Shown: positions 35,831 to 47,003 of the stretch, in pieces
Numbering within the stretch: position 1 is the stretch's first letter
How the letters are laid out: every line of letters starts with the position of its first letter
NCBI GenBank assembly: GCA_965153455.1
Contig: OZ234493.1
Location: 31,052,213 to 31,116,212 of the forward strand
Direction: 5' to 3'
Length of the DNA stretch: 64,000 nucleotides
DNA from: Sphagnum compactum
Lineage: Eukaryota; Bryophyta; Sphagnopsida; Sphagnales
Position numbers and translations under genes: made by a program
Notes under the pieces: model-generated
Database searches by the model: none
What the model saw: only the letters and a program-made list of their open reading frames with translations
Told to the model about the DNA's origin: nothing

Positions 35831-36938
35831 TTTATGCACCGTGAAGATCGGAGTTGGATCAAGTGACAATATGGGCTGGCCTAAAGTCGTTGATCTGCCA
35901 CAAAGTTGTGAATATATACTATTCCATTAGCGTGTGAAACAAGCTGTAGACCACATATCGGTGACAACCGCCCAAATAAAACAATCTCATTGGCAAAGTG
36001 TTGTCAACTACAAGATGCGGGGAGGAAGAAATAAATAATATTAAAATAAATAAATAAATAAATAATAAATATAGATAAATAAATAAAAGAGTGTAAGAAA
36101 AGGCACGCCAAATAAATCGATAAGTTTTATTACGAACTTAAATCCAGTGTTGGGCACAAACGATATGTGGTCTAACTATCCCCTATTGGTCGTCTAGGTG
36201 GTTCTTAGGGTTTCATACCCATGGTACTCAGAAACCGTGTGGACCTAGTTCTGATGTATAACCACAGCTCTAGATGAATTGGAACAAGTCGAATAACAGG
36301 CATAGAACCGTCGGTTCTTTGAGGTTTTTGAAATAACCAGAACGAGCCGTCCTTTTGATTCTGAAATCCCCCACCCCCCTCTTTAAAAAAAAGACACAGA
36401 GCCAATGGATCTCTCGAATTCTGACTTTGGGCTGGTATATGACAAGTATGTGCCTGGTTTATAGATTGGTATGAGACGGGTATTACCTCAAGCCCCTACC
36501 AGCTGGTACTGGTGTTAGGTAAGCTGATACCAGACTTAGGTCATACCAGACTGGTCTGGTATTTGATACCAGTGTTCATACCAGTATTGATACCCTTCTC
36601 TGACCCTATATATATTACCAGACCAACACTGGTTAAAATGTTCAAATACCCGGGCAACCCAACGATGGTTAAAACGTTCGACAGGTGATGCCGGGATAAA
36701 TGTTATAAGTTGGAGTTTGGACATGCCACATACTGTATAAGAACCTTGGCATGTTTTGCCCACATAGGTAGATAGTTAGTTAATTAATTAATTATGAAGA
36801 TTTCGTTTCGGAGAAAACCAAATTACTTTCAAATATTCCAAAAGTTTAAACAACAATTTCCTCTTGGAGAGGAGGGAAAAAAAGAAATTTGGGGGACTTT
36901 TTTTGGCATTTCTAAATTTTGAATTTTAATTTAGAATT
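35831..36938. other. Gene-free DNA with AAAT and TACCAG repeats
   Basis: An (AAAT)n-type microsatellite lies at 36045-36087. From about 36430 to 36620 the motifs CTGGTA and TACCAG recur in both orientations, including a near-perfect palindrome ATACCAGACTGGTCTGGTAT at about 36543. No gene. Confidence 0.6.
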
Positions 36939-37213
36939 TTTTTAAATTCACACCTTTTTTGGTTAAATTCACACCCTTTCTTCACGCGTCCGATTATATG
37001 CAGATTAAATTTGAGTGTGTCTGCCCCACCCCCCTGTAAACAGTTAGGGTTTGTGGTCTGTGGTCTATGGTCTGTGGTCAATCAGGGCACGACTCGAGAA
37101 CTTGCCCGCAGAAGTAATTGAACTGATAAAGGAACATACTCTTAAAGTTTAATCTGCATAAAATCAGACGCGTGAAGGGTGTGAATTTAACCAAAAAAGG
37201 TGTGAATTTAAAA
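36939..37213. repeat. Long inverted repeat (arms about 70 bp, spacer about 130 bp)
   Basis: The left arm (about 36939-37012) contains TTTTAAATTCACACCTTTTT, GGTTAAATTCACACCC, CACGCGTC and ATGCAGATTAAA. The right arm (about 37143-37213) contains the reverse complements in reverse order: TTTAATCTGCAT, GACGCGTG, GGGTGTGAATTTAACC and GGTGTGAATTTAAAA. The arms differ by one 4-base indel and a few substitutions. The spacer holds short GTGGTCTGTGGTC-like repeats and a C6 run. It could be a foldback element or the footprint of an inverted duplication; a transcript would form a long hairpin. Confidence 0.85.
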
Positions 37214-38614
37214 TTTGCTGAACCTGCCAAGGTGTTATCGTGTAGTAGAAAGAATCTCATAATCCTGTGTTCTCTAAAGCCTAGAAAACAGGGGATGCGA
37301 CAAAAGAGATTGGGCTGCACTCTGAACAGGGTGCTGACCCAAACTCATTGGATTCAGTAGGGTGAACGGAAGTCACATAAAAAAGGCTATTTTGATGCTT
37401 GCACAACACTGGACTTGACAAATTGTTTGATTTTGGCAGCTGATTTGTGCACAATTTGTTCCAAGTGCTGTTTTTCAATGTTTTCCCGAGGCATCCTACT
37501 AGTTTTTCAAAAGGATGTTTCCAGCTAACCAGGACTTGGTGGCCATCTGCATGGGTTGCCAAATCAAAAGTCAAGTGTCAAAACGTGGACATCTCAGTAC
37601 TTTGGGATGGTCTAATGTTTTGCAATTCAAGGGGTGCCATAATAGATCTATCTATCGATGCATGATGTAGATGAGTTATGTTCTTCAATGTTATCGATAT
37701 GCAATGACTCTCAAGATTGCTTGTCAAGTGACATTTGTTGATAAACTCCCTTAATTTTGGCAGCAATGAAAAATCTCACACATGTTTATCTATCTCATGT
37801 CAATATAAATGAAGAATTTCAAAAACAGAAAACAAAATCAAATACCAACCCAAGCATGTATTCACACACTTCACACTACAACTAGATACAAACTCATCTG
37901 AATGTTCGTATTTCACCTAAACTAAGTTAGTGGAGCTACATACCAATGTGCACTAATTCTCCAACGCACAAAATAATCAACAGAACAATACAGATGGAAC
38001 ATTGTGTCCATGTGATAATATATCCGGCCACAGTGAGCCAGCACCCACAAGTGCACCATGAAGGATGAATGGTAAGTGGTCAGGAAACAGTTTTCTGTTG
38101 GGTTCCAGTTCCCTAGCTAACCATGGTGGTTAGCTCAGTTGGTTCTTTTTCCCACCTACCTACTAACAACCCACAAGCAGGTTGTTAGTAGGTAGGTAGT
38201 AAAAACAGCCCTTAGCTATCCTAAACCCTAAACCCCCTACCGTCCTACTCACCTATATATTTAAATTAAAAGTGGACTCTTCCCCATCTACCTACTCACC
38301 TATAAATTAAAAATGTGCTACTCTTATCCCCACCGACCTACCCCCCACCCCCCCCCATCTATTTATCTACCTACTTGCCCTTCCACCTTTCTACCTACCA
38401 ACACTTTAAATAGGTACCTACCAAAGCCCACTTACATGGCTACACCTACCTACCTGGTTGCCACTCCAATAGACCCCCCACAACTAACAATGATGAAGAA
38501 AATAAAATGAAGCTATTGCATGGAGCTTGGTCTTGTTCACTTAAACAAATAAATAAAGGCACGATTAAAGCCTAGCCTTGAGGTATTATCTAGAGATTTA
38601 GACCAAAAAAAACA
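37214..38614. other. Gene-free DNA
   Basis: No supported gene. From 38150 to 38460 CCTACCTACC-type sequence predominates. Confidence 0.5.
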
Positions 38615-38653
38615 GCCCCACCCACCCTTTCACATGGAGAAGGAAGGTGGGGC
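38615..38653. repeat. 39-nt GC-rich hairpin
   Basis: GCCCCACCCACCCTT pairs with AAGGAAGGTGGGGC around a loop of about ten bases. A weaker look-alike follows GACCAAAAAAAACCCC at about 39331, and the hairpin at 32230 is also preceded by an A-rich, CCCC-starting arm. Confidence 0.6.
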
Positions 38654-39759
38654 AAAGGTTTAAGGACCACGGGTGAAAGCATGGTATTTTATTAAAAAAA
38701 AGTTGATGAAAAAATATCAAGTTTAAAATGAGATAATTTTTTCACAAAAACATAAGAAAGTAGATTTGAGTTTTATTTAAATTTCATTTTGAAATCATGG
38801 TGCTTTCCATTGGGTTCGTATTAAATTGAATACAAAATTTGAAAAACTTTGGAATAATAAAAATAGGGAACACATATTTTTGAATTTGACTGGCCAATAT
38901 GATGTTCAAAAGTACTTTTTCATTAAAAAATTGATGAAATATATTTGTGTCAAATTATAACATAAAGTTCATTGTATATTGAAAGGAAGGAAAAATTTTA
39001 AAAATTACTTTTTCTTTGGTAGAATATACTTAACACATACTTGAAACAAATGTTACACTATAAAAAATAGGCTTCAAAAGCTATTTACATTTTTGAAAGT
39101 CTACTTGAAACCTACTTTTACAACATAAAGTTTAAAGATTAATTCATAATAGTGAAGAAGTGACTTGTTTTTCATCATTAAGTAAAAATATTAAATGTAT
39201 AATAATTTTATGATGGGTTTTAATCCTACTTCTTGTTAACTTGACAAGTAGATTGCCAAAGTAATTGAATTATATACTTTATCATACTTTCACCCCCATA
39301 ATTAATGAAGGTATTGTACAAAAAATTTGACCAAAAAAAACCCCACCCTTCTTCTCTACTTGAAAGGATGGGTGGGACAATTAATTATAATAAATAAAAT
39401 TCAATATGTCGCTTCAATTAATTCAGCATGAAGTTCAACATCCCCATTTGCATTCTCTTGATTTGGCATTACACTAAGAGCTACAATTTCTTGTTCCTTT
39501 ATCATGTCAATCGTTTTTTATAACTTAACCTCAATTCTACTAACATTTGTTGCAATGTTTCCCCAACATTAGCACTAGCTTGCACTTGCTCCTCGATATT
39601 CCAACTCATAGTCAATGCAACCACATCTTCAACACTAGCTTACGCTTGTTTTTCGATCACTCTTATCTCCAAATATTTTTCATTCATTGCACCTCCCATG
39701 CCACTATAGATTCAACTAAGGCTTGCTAATTAGAGGCATCAGTCCTTCCTCTCTTTTGA
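38654..39759. other. Gene-free AT-rich DNA
   Basis: No coding or RNA gene recognised. Confidence 0.5.
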
Positions 39760-40270
39760 GTTTTCATCTACCAAAAACACAAACAACACACAAAACAACA
39801 CATAATGCACATCAAAAAAATAATAACATGACCACCACAAGCTACAACCAAAAAAAAAAAAAATCGAACTTTTTGCAAAATTGCACTATAGCAAAAAAAA
39901 TCAACGATGACATGCTTTAACACATCATCATCATCTTCCTCTTGGCATTGTGACTTGCATTGCAACAAAAAAGAAAGAAAAAATGATGGGAACATCATTG
40001 TCCTTTTCGTGAAGTTGTGCTACATTAAAAAAAAATGACAATGATGCATGGAAACTTTAGCGCATTGTCATCATCGTCCTCCTCTTCACATTATGAGTTG
40101 TGTTGTAGCCAAAAAAAATACAAGAACGTGAGAGCATCATCATTGTCCTCTTCACTTGCAAACTACACAAAATAACGACGTTGCAACAAAAAAAAAAAAA
40201 AAAACACTATGAAAACAACACCCAACGACAAGCTTGTAGCTCATCATCCCCTTGGAAGCAGCATGTAGCC
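39760..40270. repeat. Degenerate repeat, about 100-120 bp units
   Basis: Three or four loose units combine an A10-20 tract with CATCATCATC(T/G)TCCTC-like sequence and (G)TTGTGACTTGC-like sequence. No gene; open frames in the A-rich parts are Lys/Asn runs. Confidence 0.55.
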
Positions 40271-41125
40271 AAAACAAAAACAAAAAAAAGACAAAAGGAG
40301 GCTTACCTTCAAGATCTTGCTCCTCCCAGTTTTTAAGTCCTAAAGGTCCTCTTTAAGTCCTGAAGGTCCTCCTCTCTTCATGTAGCTCACACTCCTCGAG
40401 CTTTGCAAACTCAAACCCTAATCCAAGCTAAACCCAAAAACTAAAACTAGTTTCTAATCCCAAAAACTAGGTAGGTTCTGTAGCAACTTGGTCTTGTAGG
40501 TAGGTGGGGGTGGGGGGGGTAGGTAAGAGTGAAAAAAAAAAACTTGGGGTCAAGTGTGGCAAGGAGAAAATAAATGACCAGGAAGGGCTAGAAGAAAAAA
40601 TAGTCAGGTGGGGAAAAATAATAAGAACCCAAAAAAAAAGGCAAAGGAGAAAAAGAAGAAAAAGAAAAAAAGTACTGACCAAAGAAACTGACCCCCGGGG
40701 GGACAGTTTCATCCCATCCATGAAATCCAAGAACAGGATTTTTTGGAAAGTGCACTGGTGGGTGCTGGGTGGGTCACGCAAGCCACTTTTTCCAAACAAG
40801 TTGAACTGCAGTTTCTGCGTGCTGACATGAAGCTAACTAAGTACTGACTTGAGGATAGCTTTTTCCAAACAATTTCAACGATACTTTTATGGATACTATT
40901 GGTAATTTTCTATTCAGAAATGCACGGGTCCAATATGAGAAAAATTCAATGCAGCAGATCAGGGAATAGGGATTGTTGGTCGGTCTGATTTCATAGATCA
41001 TGACTTTTTCATTGCCAGCATGCAAAGAAAAAAAGGGAAGCCTGAGGTGTCCTAAGTGAGTAAGTAACTCACTCATTCTTTTTTTCACTGTCAGTGTGCA
41101 AACAGCTAATTTTATGGACTATAAT
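40271..41125. other. Gene-free DNA with purine-rich stretch
   Basis: A GA-rich stretch at 40530-40680 yields Lys/Glu- or Phe/Leu-rich frames on opposite strands (40467-40830). Neither looks like a gene. A CCCCCGGGGGG palindrome lies at about 40692. Confidence 0.5.
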
Positions 41126-41549
41126 AGAGCTATTGGTAAAGTCACCCTGTCTTCACCCTGTCTTTGGGCCTGTCTTCACCCTGTCTTTGGGCCTGCTTTC
41201 ACCCCTTAACCCCTCTTTTAGTGGTATCCGCAAAGTAGGGAAATATTATTAAATCTCAGGATGAAATGCCGAAACTCAGTACGAGCATCTCAGCATTTAA
41301 TGCACAAGGTTCCAGAGGAATTATAGTAGCTGTACAGGTAGGAGCAGTGAAAATCTATGTAGCAACAGTGGAGGCGCTCAGGGAAACAAGAAAGACAAGG
41401 TGAAACTCCGGAAACCATAATAATTTCCTGAGTTTCAACCCCCCTTGAATGCTAATGTACTTTTTTGCAGGTTTTTTTTTAGTCTCACCCCGTGTATGAC
41501 CAAACTCAGGGTACTGGTGCTGTCTTTTCCTGACTTTACGGATATCTCT
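41126..41549 (+). mobile_element. TIR element copy B
   Basis: Ends AGAGCTATTGGTAAAGTCA and TGACTTTACGGATATCTCT, with an identical 3-bp flank AAT on both sides (41123-41125 and 41550-41552). The left half follows copy A closely, with a local duplication of the CTTCACCCTGTCTTTGGG phrase. The segment after about 41430 has diverged or been replaced, so only the terminal 20-30 bases of the right half match copy A. Confidence 0.82.
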
Positions 41550-41989
41550 AATGAGTTGTGGACTTCAACCTTCTCACTGGGTTCCCAAATTCCAACAGTT
41601 CACTGAGCTTATGAGATGAGATCCTGTTGTTGGCCCCATCATAGATTGTGTGTGCCTTTTGCAGATCTTGGGGTGGAATAAGCAAATTTCCTTGGTACCC
41701 TTCTTAACAAAAGAAAAACTGGGCAGTGCAATTCGTCTAGGCAATCGCAGTAGCAATCCCAACCTTGCTAAGACTATTAATTAAGTCTAAACAGTTTTTT
41801 ATTAAAAAAAAAGGGGAAATAATCAAGCTTGACATTTAGCTCAAACGCGATGTTATGTAGTAAGTCAACTAGTCCCTGACTTTGAAAACAACATCAATAT
41901 CATGTGACCAAGTAAGCAAAAAGAATTTATAAAAACAAAACAGCAGTTCTTGTCCACCACCATAATAATATACAGAATATGTTAGGTAT
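41550..41989. other. Gene-free DNA between two TIR-element copies
   Basis: No supported gene; the minus frame at 41574-41762 shows no domain. Confidence 0.5.
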
Positions 41990-42059
41990 ATACCAGTGTT
42001 GTCTTGGTTCTTGTCTTTGAAAGTTCCTTTTGAAATGAAGAACCAGACAACACTGGTAT
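41990..42059. repeat. 70-nt imperfect hairpin, miRNA-precursor-sized
   Basis: ATACCAGTGTTGTCTTGGTT at the left and AACCAGACAACACTGGTAT at the right pair over about 22 bases with one bulged base, around a loop of about 25 bases. Arm length and loop size are in the range of a short plant pre-miRNA, but one 21-bp foldback is not evidence of a miRNA. The CCAGTGTT word also occurs in the TACCAG-rich stretch near 36570. Confidence 0.65.
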
Positions 42060-42280
42060 GGACTATATGCAACACTGGAAAATAGTCAACAGCAGTAGTT
42101 GCAGATGTGTGTGCAAGCACAATTTACACACCAGTTTTTCCACCATTGGCACCACAAAGACTTCAGTACTGGTACCCACTTGGGGCCACTTCGGGGAAAA
42201 GGAACCCATACATACATAATATAACCTTTTGGGAGAAAGGAAGTGAGTAAAATCGTTCTTTTAATATTAGCCATATGTTA

Positions 42281-42672
42281 AGAATTATCTGTCAAGTCAC
42301 CCTATCTTCACCATCTCTTTGGACTGCTTTCATCATCTATCCCCTCTTTCAGTGTTATCTGCAAAGTAAGGAAAGTTTTTGAATCTCAGTGAAATGCTGA
42401 AACTCAGCATTTAATGCACAACGTTCGATAGTATGTATAGTAATTATACAGGTGGGAGCAGTGAAAAGATATGTAGTGGCAGTGGAGGCGCTCAGGAAAA
42501 AGGAAAGACATGATGAAACTTAGTTTACCATCACAATTGGTGGAAAAACTAGTTTGAGTCTCAGTTATTTTGTTTTGTAAAATTTTCATTCCCAGTTACG
42601 TGTTTGATACCCTGTTATGTTGAAACTGGCTGTTCTTGCCCCCCTAATCGCATGACTTTCCAGATGACTCTC
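42281..42672 (+). mobile_element. TIR element copy C
   Basis: Starts AGAATTATCTGTCAAGTCA and ends TGACTTTCCAGATGACTCTC. Possible TTA duplication at 42278-42280 and 42673-42675. The interior follows copy A throughout (CCCCTCTTTCAGTG, CAGCATTTAATGCACAA, GTGGGAGCAGTGAAAA, GGCGCTCAGG, CCCAGTTACGTGTTTGAT), with scattered substitutions. Same orientation as copies A and B. Confidence 0.82.
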
Positions 42673-43375
42673 TTATAAGAACTAATTTTGCTCACTAACT
42701 TTTGCTTTCATTTGCAGCTGGAGTAACTAGAAAGTCAACTGAGGTATTGCCTCCCCTTCCAGAGCTTTGTGTGACTTCTCCTTTGAAGGGAAGACCATGC
42801 GCCGTGCAGTGACCGCAATTGCACTTTCAAGATCTAGTGCTCCAGTAATGTCTACATGTTTTCAGAGCTGGTGCGAATAAAAGCCTCTTTCTGACATCAT
42901 AGGAATGTGTCATCCCGAGCATTTGGGTGGCAAATTTTCATTACTTTGTAGATTTTTTGGAGCAGCTAGGAAAATTGTGTTTTAAAAGTGCTAGTAAAAT
43001 GTGTGTTTTCAACAATTTTTTTTTGATATTTTTGTGTAATCAAATTATTGAAACAAACAAACAAAAAAATTGCTTACTATGATGCACGGGTAGCCTACTT
43101 ACTATATTTTTTCAATTTGCAATTTACAATAAGCAAAGGTTTAGGTGGTTACTTTATTCTTACCTGATGGTACCTTGATTGTGAAGAGGATTTCATTAGC
43201 CTACTTATTATAAGTTGTCAATTTGCAATTACATGTAGTAAAGGACGTCGGGATGAAATGAAGCTTTCCATCCATCCATCTGTCATCCATCCAAACAGAA
43301 CAAATATATATTCTAAAAAGGGAAAAAACTAGAAAAAAAATAAAAACAGAAAAGCACTTTAACAATTAGAAACTT
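42673..43375. other. Gene-free DNA
   Basis: No supported gene. TCCATCCATC microsatellite-like sequence lies near 43268-43295. Confidence 0.5.
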
Positions 43376-44110
43376 TTTGTAAACACTTAAACATGAAACA
43401 AAAACGGGAAATACAGTAAAATAATCTTAAAAAAAAAATAAAATATAGATGACAAAAAATAAGAAACAAAACAGAGAGCAAAAGAAAGAAAAAAAAACAT
43501 ACTTGAAAAAAAAATGAGGTTTGTCTTCTTTTTCCAAACTTCAAACCTGCATCTAATCAAACAAAAATAAAAAAGTTTTTTTTAATTATTTTTATTATAA
43601 AACATATTAGAAAAACTGGAATTTTTTCGAAAAAGAAAATAAATAAATAAATAAACGCATAAAAATAGAAAAAAAATGAAGATAGACAAAATAAGAATAG
43701 AAAAAATTAAAACATGAAACAAACATAAACAAAAAAAAGTAAAAACACAAAAACTATAAAAAAGGAATGGAAACAAATGAAACAAGGAAAGGGAAATACA
43801 GTAAAATCATTTTAAAAGAAAAAATTTCAAAAAAGAAGAAACTAAATAAAGAGTAGAAAATAAGAAAAAATAAAACTTATAATAACGAAAAAAAACCCTA
43901 CTTGAAAAAGAATGAGGTGTGTCTTCTTTCTCCAAACTTCAAACTTGCATCCAAATAAACAAAAATACAAGAGTGAACAAAAAAACACTCTATTTTTATT
44001 ATATAAAATAATAATAAAAACAGAAAGCACACAAAAATCAAAAATAAAAAAAGAATTTTTTTTAAAAAATAAAATAAAACATGAACCAAACATTGTTGAA
44101 ATAACACACC
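43376..44110. repeat. A-rich tandem duplication, about 385-405 bp x 2
   Basis: Both units contain GGGAAATACAGTAAAAT (about 43407 and 43791), then TACTTGAAAAA and AATGAGGT(T/G)TGTCTTCTTT (about 43514 and 43912), then CCAAACTTCAAAC(C/T)TGCATC. Between these marks the sequence is almost pure A with scattered T/C. Open frames here are Phe- or Lys-rich artefacts. Confidence 0.75.
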
Positions 44111-45516
44111 TGTGCATTAGGCACGGGGTTCAAACTAGTTTATAATAAGGAAAGGTGTAGGTAGCTACTTTCTTCTGACACGTTGATCCCTGAATTGTGA
44201 AGAGGATTACATTGGGCCAACACCAATTCATTAGAAAGCATAATACATCACACCCGGTCCCAGTGAGGAGGTAATACCTACGATGTAAGGAAGAGGCTTT
44301 TCAATCAATACTCTAGGGTGTAATAAAATGAAGATAATATTATTACGTAGCTTGAGATAATAATACACCTTTATGCTTCTTCTTTTTTCCAGACCAATTT
44401 TGTCGGTGTTTTTTAACCAAAATTTTGGAAATTTTTTGGAATTTTTGGGTTAGTTTTATTTTTGACGAATTTTGCTATTTAAAAATCACCAAGTTTTCGA
44501 TATTAAGGTTATGAAAGAAAACCCCTTGCTAGCTGCTTATAGCATTTGTAATTTTTGGGATTTTTTATCACCAGATTTCAGGGTGGTGGAAATCATTAGG
44601 AATTGTTAGATTTTGATATAGTTCCAGTAGCTAGCCAACTTCACAAAAGGATGAATTTTTTTTTGATAAAGGTTTTTTTTTTTTTTTTTTTTTTTCTCTT
44701 GTTTATAGCCAAAGTTGGCTGAAGTCTTCTTGTGGATAATCATATCACTTTGAGTACATCAGAAAATCGAAAATAATAAATTAATAAAAGGCACTCTAAA
44801 TAAATACAGGGTTTTTCTTAATGAAAGATTGTGAAAAAAGAAAATTAGCCAATTTTTGAACCAAAAAACAAAGAAAGTTCTGTCAAATTTAAACTAGAGT
44901 AAACAAGCACTTTTAATTTCCCCAATTTTTTGACACAAAAAAAACAACATTTAATAATCAGGGAAAAAAGTTTCACTCCAGCCTCTAACAAAGAAAAAGA
45001 AACCCTTTCTCTTTTTCAAAAAAACCATTGTACCATATAACTATAAGCCTTGAAAGAAGAGGCTGCAAACTTTGTTAGGTTCCAAGTATGGTAGCCAACT
45101 TTAGAAAAGGGAACTTAATTAATTTACTACATACTTTCTTTCTTTTTTCTGGTGTATAGCCAAATTCGGCTAAACCTTGTAGGAAGAGGCCCTAGGTAAG
45201 AAGAAGAGGCAATGGATTAGTACCAGTGTTTTTCTTTTTCTTTTTTTTTGGTGTCAAATTTTTTTGCAAAATAAAAATAAAATTAGAAAATTTAGTCGAA
45301 TTCACACTAGGAAAAAAATTAATTCCCGATTTCTTTGTCGAAAAATGGCGAAATTTCGCCAGGGAGAAAAAAAAAAAAAAAAAAAAAAACTACTGTTCAG
45401 AATTACACTAGGTAATAAGCAGGCTTCTAGAGGCTAAGACCTATAAAGGGTAAATAAATTCTCCACTATTCATAAATAGTAAATTACCCCCACTTGAATA
45501 ATAATAATACTATATT
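44111..45516. other. Gene-free DNA with homopolymers and a dispersed repeat
   Basis: A poly(T) tract (about 44672-44696) and a poly(A) tract (about 45366-45389) frame this region. TTATAGCCAAAG-TTGGCT-like sequence appears at about 44703 and 45157 and again at 59083, each after a T-rich run, suggesting an old dispersed repeat. GGCGAAATTTCGCC, a perfect 14-bp palindrome, lies near 45348. Confidence 0.5.
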
Positions 45517-45700
45517 CGGCCCGGTCCGACGCAAGTCGCCGAACTGAGCCGGGCCCAATCCGCGCCGGCTGGACTCAGCCCGGCTTGAACCGGGTCGACT
45601 CTGTCCGGTCCGACTCGGACTGACCCGGTGCGAGGTAGGGAGTCGCGAGACACAACGCGCAGGCAGAAAACTGCGTGTTCTCTGTACTCCGCGAGCATCG
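45517..45700. other. GC-rich island upstream of the peroxidase gene
   Basis: Nearly 200 bases rich in CCGG, GGCCCG and GTCCGACTCGG variants, sharply unlike the AT-rich surroundings. It ends about 20 bases before the peroxidase TATA box. It may be a promoter-proximal CpG-rich segment or a short GC-rich repeat; internal CCGGTCCGAC phrases recur. Confidence 0.6.
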
Positions 45701-45718
45701 AGGATGGCATCAGCGATC

Positions 45719-45725
45719 TATAAAT
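45719..45725 (+). promoter_or_regulatory. TATA box of the peroxidase gene
   Basis: TATAAAT at the lower edge of the GC-rich island, 315-321 bases before the peroxidase ATG. The predicted transcript start would be about 45750, leaving a leader of roughly 290 bases. Confidence 0.55.
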
Positions 45726-46039
45726 GGCGCATCACGCGTGCGGCAGTGGTCATCAACACTTGCAATGCGTGCAGCGCTCGAGAAACAATTGCGATCTGGA
45801 TGCTACTGACACAAGACTTGCTGTGCAGTGTGAAAGAACCGCAGCTGATCATGAGCATTCCCTTGAACTCAGTCAGCGCCCTTGTGTAAACTGCACTAGT
45901 ACTACTGTGTGCAGCAGAAAGCAGCTCACAAACCAGCTGCTGATCGATCGAGTACTTCGGGTACCTGTTGTTGCTGCAGTGCCCTGTGGAAAGCTTAAGT
46001 CGCACTAGGTAATCTTTAAGTGAGTTGTAGAACAAGACA

Positions 46040-46964
46040 ATGAAGTCGCAGCCTAGTGTGGATATAGCCCATAACCGACCTGTTGTAGCTTACCAGCTGC
46101 AGCTCATGCTTAATGGGTTTCTGTTTTCTGGAGTTTTTATTCTTCTTCTGCTAGTGTCGACCCAGCTGCAAATGACGGAAGCTCATCACTTTAGAGTTAT
46201 TCCGAGAACGCGGAGGAGTTTGCTTGAAAATAGTGGTGGCACGCATAGTAGTGTTCCCAACTATATTGCGCCTCCTTTGAAGTTTGATTTTTACAAGAAG
46301 ACGTGTCCTCAGTTGCCAGAGATTGTGGAGAAAGTGGTGGCAGCAGAATTCGCTTTCGATCCGACCAGTTCGGGGCCTCAGTTGCGTTTGTTTTTCCACG
46401 ACTGCTTCGTGCAAGGCTGTGATGCGTCGGTACTTATAAATTCCACCAACTTGAACCAGGCGGAGAAAGACGCGGCCATCAACTTCAGTATTGGGAACTT
46501 TTTCGTGATCGACGAGATCAAAGAGCAGCTGGAGAAAGAGTGCCCGGGTGTAGTCTCTTGCGCAGATGTGCTCGCATTAGTTGCCGTCTACTCCATCAAA
46601 GTGGTACGTGGTATAAGTACTAGTCGATTGCTCACAAAATATGTAACTCCAGAATTTGTTCGTCTTTTGATAAACTTTGTGCATGATGGTCACTAGTACT
46701 AGTCTGCAGCATTTCCGGCCCGGATTAACTGCTGTTGACATGATCTGTGATCTGTTTCGATCCGTGTTTGCAACAGGCGGGAGGACCACTCTACGACATC
46801 GAACTCGGACGCAGGGACGGCCTTACTTCCTATGCCCCAAGCTCCGAAACTTTTCTGCCTGCTTTCAATCTCAATGTTTCCGGCTTGTTGGAAGACTTCA
46901 AACTCGTGGGTCTGGATCTCGTGGATTTGATCGTTCTTTCAGGTGGGTCATATTGCACTTCTTC

Positions 46965-47003
<39 letters not shown>

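Noticed and set aside
40467-40830. Opposite-strand frames of about 110 codons
   Set aside because: Both are products of a purine-rich low-complexity stretch (Lys/Glu against Phe/Leu runs).
43359-44117. Phe-rich minus-strand frames resembling membrane proteins
   Set aside because: They come from an A-rich tandem duplication on the plus strand; there is no conserved motif and the frames are broken between units.
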